From contig NZ_CP053187.1 in NCBI RefSeq assembly GCF_013046825.1, positions 2,266,001-2,330,000 on the forward strand: 64,000 nt of DNA. The letters run 5' to 3'. How positions within the stretch are numbered: position 1 is the first letter of the stretch; each line of letters begins with the position of its first letter. Source of the DNA: Turicibacter sanguinis (GTDB lineage: Bacteria; Bacillota_I; Bacilli_A; MOL361; Turicibacteraceae). Under the pieces are notes generated by a model. The model was given only the letters and a program-made list of their open reading frames with translations. It ran no database searches and was not told the origin of the DNA. Below are positions 60,869-64,000 of this stretch, piece by piece. The position numbers were made by a program, and so were the translations under genes.

Positions 60869-62625
60869 TGAGAAAAAAAGATAAAAATGAAAGTAGCCTG
60901 ATTAAATTAGTTCATTATTGTCGTCGCTATCTTCCTATGATGATTATTGCACTAATTGGTGCAGGGATTGGAACATCCCTAACCTTATTTGGGCCAGATA
61001 AGCTATCAGAAATGACAGATTTGATGACTGAGGGATTATTTGGTGAGATTGATATCGAAGCCATTAGTTCAATTGGGATGACATTAATCATCATTTATGG
61101 AATTAGTTTTGTGTTATCACTTTCTCAAGGCTTGATTATGGCAAATATAACGCAAAAGGTTTCGAAAAATTTAAGAACAGATTTATCTAAAAAGATAAAC
61201 AAACTACCCATGTCTTATTATAATAAGACAACAACAGGTGATATTCTTTCTCGAGTAACGAATGATGTGGACACAATTGGACAAACGTTAAATCAAAGTG
61301 TTGGAACTTTAGTGACGGCAATTTGTTTGTTCTTGGGATCTTTGATCATGATGCTTAAAACAAATGTGTTATTAACCATTACCGCTATTTTAGCTACTGT
61401 AATTGGTTTTGTTTTAGTAGGATTTATCATGAAAAAATCACAAAAATACTTCTTAAAACAACAAGAAGGCTTAGGAAAAATAAATGGTCATATTGAAGAA
61501 GTTTACACAGGGCATACGATTGTGAAAGCCTATAATGCTGAAAAGCAAATGGGAGATATCTTTGAATCGATGAATCAAGAATTAAAGCAAAATGGATTTA
61601 AGGCGCAGTTATTGGCAGGTCTTATGATGCCATTAATGACCTTTATTGGAAACCTTGGATATGTTGCAGTTTGTATCGTTGGAGCTGTCCTTGCAATGAA
61701 TGATGTCATTTCATTTGGAGTGATTGTGGCCTTTATTATGTATGTTCGCTACTTTACACAACCCCTAGCACAAATGGCACAAGCAGCGCAAAGCTTACAA
61801 TCAGCAACAGCGGCAAGTCATCGTGTCTTTGAATTTTTAGAAGCGAAGGAAATGGAGGATGAGAGCCATAAAATAAAACGACTTGAAACAGCTCAAGGAA
61901 ATGTAGAGTTTAAAAATGTGACATTCACCTATGAAGGGACAACTCATCCGGTTATTAAAAATTTCTCGACAAAAGTAAAACCAGGTCAAAAAATTGCGAT
62001 TGTTGGTCCAACAGGTGCTGGAAAAACAACACTTGTTAACTTACTCATGCGATTTAATGAAATAAATGGTGGAGCGATTTATATTGATGGTACGCCAATT
62101 AATCAATTAACCAGAGAGAACATTCATGATTTATTCTGTATGGTTTTACAAGACACTTGGTTATTTGAAGGATCAGTGAAAGAAAATTTAGTTTATAATC
62201 AAGCGCATATTACGGATGAACAAATTGAAGAGGCTTGTAAAGCGGTGGGATTACACCATTTTATTCAAACGTTACATCATGGTTATGATACGATTTTAGA
62301 TGATAAATTGAATCTATCAGCTGGACAAAAACAACAATTAACGATTGCACGAGCGATGCTGAAAAATTCACCGATGTTGATATTAGATGAAGCCACAAGT
62401 TCCGTTGATACGAGAACAGAGCTTATTATTCAACAAGCAATGGATCAATTAATGGAAGGTAGAACCTCTTTCGTGATTGCACATCGATTATCAACGATTA
62501 AAAATGCAGATGTGATTCTAGTTTTAAAAGATGGCGACATTTTAGAAAGTGGAAATCATGAATCGTTATTAGCTAAACAAGGATTCTACGCAGAATTATA
62601 TAACAGTCAATTTGAACAAGCATAA
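60868..62625 (+). CDS. ABC exporter half-transporter with consensus Walker B
   Basis: 585 residues, same architecture. Walker A is GPTGAGKTT and Walker B LILDEATSSVD with the catalytic Glu; the signature is LSAGQKQQ, deviating from LSGGQ. Together with the preceding protein this gives one consensus and one degenerate ATP site, the pattern of heterodimeric multidrug exporters. GGAGG inside the end of the first gene is its ribosome site. The stretch to 62797 contains no gene, only a weak CCTATCTAG/CTAGATAAGG hairpin. Confidence 0.94.
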   Translation: MRKKDKNESSLIKLVHYCRRYLPMMIIALIGAGIGTSLTLFGPDKLSEMTDLMTEGLFGEIDIEAISSIGMTLIIIYGISFVLSLSQGLIMANITQKVSKNLRTDLSKKINKLPMSYYNKTTTGDILSRVTNDVDTIGQTLNQSVGTLVTAICLFLGSLIMMLKTNVLLTITAILATVIGFVLVGFIMKKSQKYFLKQQEGLGKINGHIEEVYTGHTIVKAYNAEKQMGDIFESMNQELKQNGFKAQLLAGLMMPLMTFIGNLGYVAVCIVGAVLAMNDVISFGVIVAFIMYVRYFTQPLAQMAQAAQSLQSATAASHRVFEFLEAKEMEDESHKIKRLETAQGNVEFKNVTFTYEGTTHPVIKNFSTKVKPGQKIAIVGPTGAGKTTLVNLLMRFNEINGGAIYIDGTPINQLTRENIHDLFCMVLQDTWLFEGSVKENLVYNQAHITDEQIEEACKAVGLHHFIQTLHHGYDTILDDKLNLSAGQKQQLTIARAMLKNSPMLILDEATSSVDTRTELIIQQAMDQLMEGRTSFVIAHRLSTIKNADVILVLKDGDILESGNHESLLAKQGFYAELYNSQFEQA

Positions 62626-62797
62626 AAGATGAGCCATCTCTAGAGTGACTTAAAACAACATCCTATCTAGTCAATTTAGGCTAGATAAGGTGTAAAGGGA
62701 TATGCAAAGAAAGGGTTAAAAAATGTGATGGTTTGAGTTGTGAATTTTCGACATTTCATGGAAGAAATGTTAGAGAAAAAGCAGTCAATTTTTCATT

Positions 62798-62849
62798 AAA
62801 TAAAGCAAAAGCACCTCGTTAATCTCCATGAGGTGCTTTTGCTTTATTT
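62798..62849. terminator. Long convergent terminator
   Basis: A perfect 20-base-pair stem, AAATAAAGCAAAAGCACCTC with its complement, around a 12-base loop; its right arm contains the stop of the WYL regulator. Confidence 0.9.
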
Positions 62850-63507
62850 AGTTGTTAAATGAAATATCCGGTTTTTCTTGTTGAGCTTGATAGGGAATCA
62901 TAGATTGATTGAAAGGCTTATTTAAAACATCGACCTTGACAATTTGAGTGATTGGAATTAGCATATAGTCTTCATGATAACAATATAAGCAAATTCCAAC
63001 CGGCTTTAAGACATAAGAGATAGGGATGACGGTTAGGCGTTTTTGTCTTATTTCCAAATCTATATAAGAGTTGGTTTGGATGGCATGGTCAAGTTGTTGA
63101 TAAAGCTCACCTTTTCGATCAAAGGGATTATCATCTAAATCAATGACGAAATAATGATTTAAGTGATTTAAGATTTGTGAACATCGCTTAGGTTCCATCA
63201 ATTGATACTTATCAATTAAAAAGGAATGACTAATGTTTTGACTGAACTGCTGTCCGATGTATAACGACGTAATTAATGACTCGTAGTCACTTTGTTTTAA
63301 AACTTGCTTCGCAATGATATAATTCTGATCGATTTCAATGCCACCATTTTTTCCTCGGGTGGATATAATCGGAATACCAAGAACACATAATTTGTCAATA
63401 TCACGTTGAATCGTCTTCGTTGAAACATCGAAAGTCTCCGCTAATTCTTTAATGGTTACTTTTGAGTGGCATTTTAATAAATAAAAGACGAGTTCTAATA
63501 ATCTCAT
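62848..63507 (-). CDS. WYL-domain (YafY-type) transcriptional regulator
   Basis: 219 residues. The N-terminal helix-turn-helix (about 15-45, TIKELAETFDVSTKTIQRDI) with wing ISTRGKNGGIEI is HTH_11-like; the C-terminal part (about 135-205) is a short WYL-like domain with LRPVG-type KPVGICLYCYHEDY. WYL regulators bind ligands or nucleic acids and often control stress or metabolic genes. GTAACAAAATG lacks a strong ribosome site, but the gene follows the M20 gene by only 26 bases and is probably co-transcribed with it. Confidence 0.82.
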   Translation of the reverse strand: MRLLELVFYLLKCHSKVTIKELAETFDVSTKTIQRDIDKLCVLGIPIISTRGKNGGIEIDQNYIIAKQVLKQSDYESLITSLYIGQQFSQNISHSFLIDKYQLMEPKRCSQILNHLNHYFVIDLDDNPFDRKGELYQQLDHAIQTNSYIDLEIRQKRLTVIPISYVLKPVGICLYCYHEDYMLIPITQIVKVDVLNKPFNQSMIPYQAQQEKPDISFNN

Positions 63508-63533
63508 TTTGTTACCTTTCTGATTGATTTTGA

Positions 63534-64000
63534 TTATTTAGCGTGATTTTTTAGCCACATGATAGCACAATAGGTATGCATCGCGGCTCCAGTCGCTAAG
63601 ATGTCTTCATTAAACACGACTTTTTCATTATGCATCGGTTCTCCATATGAAGGATCTTCTTGTTTTGTTCCAGCACCAAGCATCATATAAACACTTGGAA
63701 CTTCGTATGAATAAGAGGCGAAATCCTCCGATCCCATACCGCCACCTTCAAATAAGACTACAGCTTGTTCACCAACTAAGTCTTTGACATAAGTCGTGAC
63801 TTCTTTTGCTAAGTCTGTATCATTGGCTAATGGTGGAACTGAAGATAATTCAATAAGTTCTGCTTCTCCTCTAAACATTTTAGCAGTTGAGGTCACAATT
63901 TCGTTCATACGGTTAAAAATGAATTCACCGAGTTCTTTATTCAAACTTCTAATCGTTCCTTCCATGATCACTTCTCCTGGAATGATATTAGGAGCGTCTC
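63534..64000 (-). CDS. M20-family amidohydrolase, C-terminal part
   Basis: The right window edge cuts this gene; 154 codons are visible, continuing beyond 64000 in the same frame (DAPNIIPGEVIMEGTIRSLN). GGMGSEDFASYSYEVPSVYM with the conserved Glu-Asp and HNEKVVFNEDILATGAAMH near the end are typical of hippurate hydrolase / N-acetyl amino-acid deacylases (peptidase M20D). A cytoplasmic zinc or manganese enzyme is expected. The WYL regulator lies directly downstream. Confidence 0.9.
   Translation of the reverse strand, partial: DAPNIIPGEVIMEGTIRSLNKELGEFIFNRMNEIVTSTAKMFRGEAELIELSSVPPLANDTDLAKEVTTYVKDLVGEQAVVLFEGGGMGSEDFASYSYEVPSVYMMLGAGTKQEDPSYGEPMHNEKVVFNEDILATGAAMHTYCAIMWLKNHAK

Noticed and set aside
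59111-62625. Lantibiotic or other peptide export cluster
   Set aside because: No C39 peptidase domain on the transporters and no precursor-peptide or modification gene nearby.
62626-62797. Terminator after the ABC exporter at the CCTATCTAG/CTAGATAAGG hairpin
   Set aside because: The stem is imperfect and lacks a T run; the strong stem at 62798-62849 is the likely end.
1-64000. CRISPR arrays, insertion sequences, prophage or attachment sites
   Set aside because: No evenly spaced direct repeats, no transposase or integrase frames and no flanking duplications were seen; the Rpn-like tail at 55.9 kb is only a fragment.

Overview
The window comes from a low-GC, Gram-positive-type (Bacillota) chromosome. 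The basis is strong AGGAGG-like ribosome sites with frequent TTG/GTG starts, many short U-tailed terminators, a CIRCE element, an LTA-synthase-type sulfatase, an LPXTG-like anchored leucine-rich-repeat protein, BirA/BioY, T-box and ABC-F attenuation signals, and families typical of Clostridia and Erysipelotrichia (DUF3793, CD3324, DUF1456). The overall style would suit Turicibacter or a relative, but that is only an impression. I saw no rRNA, tRNA, CRISPR array, insertion sequence or prophage.

Layout. 1-1000: minus-strand phosphodiesterase (cut by the window edge), then the wreck of an amino-acid ABC transporter whose promoter and T-box leader still look intact. 1.1-9.5 kb: Fur-type regulator with a YhgE/Pip exporter, DUF2809 protein, htpG behind a perfect CIRCE, a dead DUF11-type surface gene, a membrane protein with an S66 peptidase and a small Cys protein. 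9.5-17.5 kb: wall-anchored LRR protein; an Lsa-type ABC-F gene behind a leader-peptide attenuator; a ROK regulator with an acetyltransferase and a nucleotidyltransferase; birA-bioY. 17.5-23 kb: ZIP transporter, candidate small RNA, L,D-transpeptidase, broken Nudix gene, YbhN-like protein, dbpA.

23.1-30.7 kb is the main functional block: a nine-gene molybdenum-cofactor and molybdate cluster (mobB, moeA, mobA, mog, modA, modB, a MoeA-like gene, moaC, moaA) closed by a MOSC gene. It starts at a promoter with a perfect Crp/Fnr-type palindrome centred at about -41.5, and has a structured leader with an intrinsic terminator between mobB and moeA. It lacks modC, moaD, moaE and any molybdoenzyme, so those must lie elsewhere or be replaced.

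30.8-46.5 kb mixes housekeeping genes (phosphotransferase, glucosaminidase, RluF, DUF1456, P-loop protein, LTA-synthase-like enzyme, DUF3793 protein, aspartate 4-decarboxylase) with decayed genes (AlkD, CD3324, a second phosphotransferase, M28 peptidase, a glycosyltransferase/MATE patchwork). 46.7-56 kb carries sugar and acetyl-transfer genes: two more Maa-type acetyltransferases, GH35 beta-galactosidase, anchored subtilisin, a broken AraC regulator facing acetyltransferase-HAD-VOC, and a threonine-aldolase-like enzyme. 56-64 kb: asparaginase, a two-component system followed by a heterodimeric ABC exporter, a WYL regulator and an M20 amidohydrolase running off the end.

About a dozen genes carry lesions, mostly single in-frame stops or one-base homopolymer indels; some could be sequencing errors, but the T-box transporter, DUF11, M28 and GT/MATE remains are clearly real decay.
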